Shown piece by piece: positions 6,356 through 6,949 of a stretch of 6,949 nucleotides of DNA. Made by a program: the position numbers and the translations under genes. Source of the DNA: an uncultured Lachnospiraceae bacterium. Its GTDB lineage: Bacteria; Bacillota; Clostridia; Lachnospirales; Lachnospiraceae. How positions within the stretch are numbered: position 1 is the stretch's first letter; every line of letters begins with the position of its first letter. The stretch is from contig CACZOG010000026.1 of the NCBI GenBank assembly GCA_902782715.1, positions 1 to 6,949 on the forward strand. Reading direction: 5' to 3'. The notes beneath the pieces are model-generated. The model saw only the letters and a program-made list of their open reading frames with translations. It did no database searches and was not told the origin of the DNA.

Positions 6356-6925
6356 ATGGACAATTCGGCGATTATTAAAACGAAAAGTGAAAAACCTCAG
6401 GCATGGAGAATAGGTCTGGTGATCGTTACAGGCTTTCTTTCGACAATGTTTGCTCAGACTATATGCCCGGTGTTTATTTATATTGCGTTGTTTCCGCATA
6501 TGTTTGAGCATATGGACAGTCTGGCAGCATCAAACAGTGTAATGTCAATAATTTTGTTCGGAATAAAATGGCTGGCAAACGGTGTAGTCACGATGCCGTG
6601 TTATGCGCTCGGACAGATATGTTCGATAGCCTGTCTTTTGGAGATAATATTTATTATCGTGGGCGTGGTAAGCAAAAAACTGGAAAACAAATGCAAAATG
6701 ACACAATCCGTAATGGTTGTGATGTCTGTTAAGGTAATAATGGCTTATGTATGCGTATTAGGCGAATTCTTAATGGGAATGTTATTCCTCATTTTTCCGG
6801 ATTTGAATAATATGGTTTCTTATCAGCATTGGCCCATGGTTTGTACGATAACTTCTCTGGTAATGCTCTTTGGTGCGTTTATAATGACGGGAATACATCT
6901 TTTATTGAAGTTTTCGAAAAAATAA
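6356..6925 (+). CDS. Uncharacterised membrane protein with about four helices
   Basis: The 189-residue product has a short hydrophilic N-terminus (1-16) and about four hydrophobic blocks, at 17-46, 62-105 (possibly two helices), 119-147 and 160-184. It ends in a basic tail (KFSKK). A basic loop (KKLENKCK, 107-114) divides the two halves and probably faces the cytoplasm. No catalytic motif or known transporter signature is visible. The gene starts 23 bases after the lipoprotein gene in the same direction, with no terminator between, so it probably belongs to the same transcript. No terminator is seen in the 24 bases after its stop, so the operon may continue past the window. Confidence 0.75.
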   Translation: MDNSAIIKTKSEKPQAWRIGLVIVTGFLSTMFAQTICPVFIYIALFPHMFEHMDSLAASNSVMSIILFGIKWLANGVVTMPCYALGQICSIACLLEIIFIIVGVVSKKLENKCKMTQSVMVVMSVKVIMAYVCVLGEFLMGMLFLIFPDLNNMVSYQHWPMVCTITSLVMLFGAFIMTGIHLLLKFSKK

Positions 6926-6949
6926 GATACCGTTTGATGAGTTTAGGAA

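Overview
This window looks like chromosomal DNA from a low-GC Gram-positive anaerobe. A Clostridia member, probably Lachnospiraceae (Butyrivibrio-like), is my best guess. The reasons are an AT-rich base composition, strong AGGAG-type ribosome binding sites, lipoproteins with short Gram-positive signal peptides, and a preference for AT-ending and AGA/ATA codons. The taxonomic call is inference, because no marker gene is present. Every gene found lies on the + strand.

Region 1 (1-285) holds a complete tRNA-Leu with anticodon UAA, followed directly by a clear intrinsic terminator. About 160 bases of AT-rich intergenic DNA follow, with only a weak promoter candidate.

Region 2 (286-2647) is a tight four-gene run that looks like an operon. 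It encodes a class I SAM-dependent methyltransferase, an HD-domain phosphohydrolase of the YfbR/HDDC2 type, a RimJ/RimL-type GNAT acetyltransferase, and an unrecognised 184-residue protein. The gaps are 33, 11 and 2 bases. The three enzymes are small and generic; their substrates cannot be read from the sequence.

Region 3 (2648-2895) is a 248-base gap. It contains a 37-codon small ORF with a good ribosome binding site and a perfect 8-bp hairpin. It has no convincing terminator, so read-through from region 2 is possible.

Region 4 (2896-6925) is a second compact run made almost entirely of envelope proteins. The order is a lipoprotein with a calcium-loop-like motif, a two-helix membrane protein, two half-size CHR-family (chromate-type) transporters that overlap by four bases, a second lipoprotein, and a four-helix membrane protein. 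The CHR pair probably forms one two-part transporter. The flanking lipoproteins and membrane proteins are unrecognised and may be its partners, but only position supports that. The last 24 bases hold no feature that I can see.
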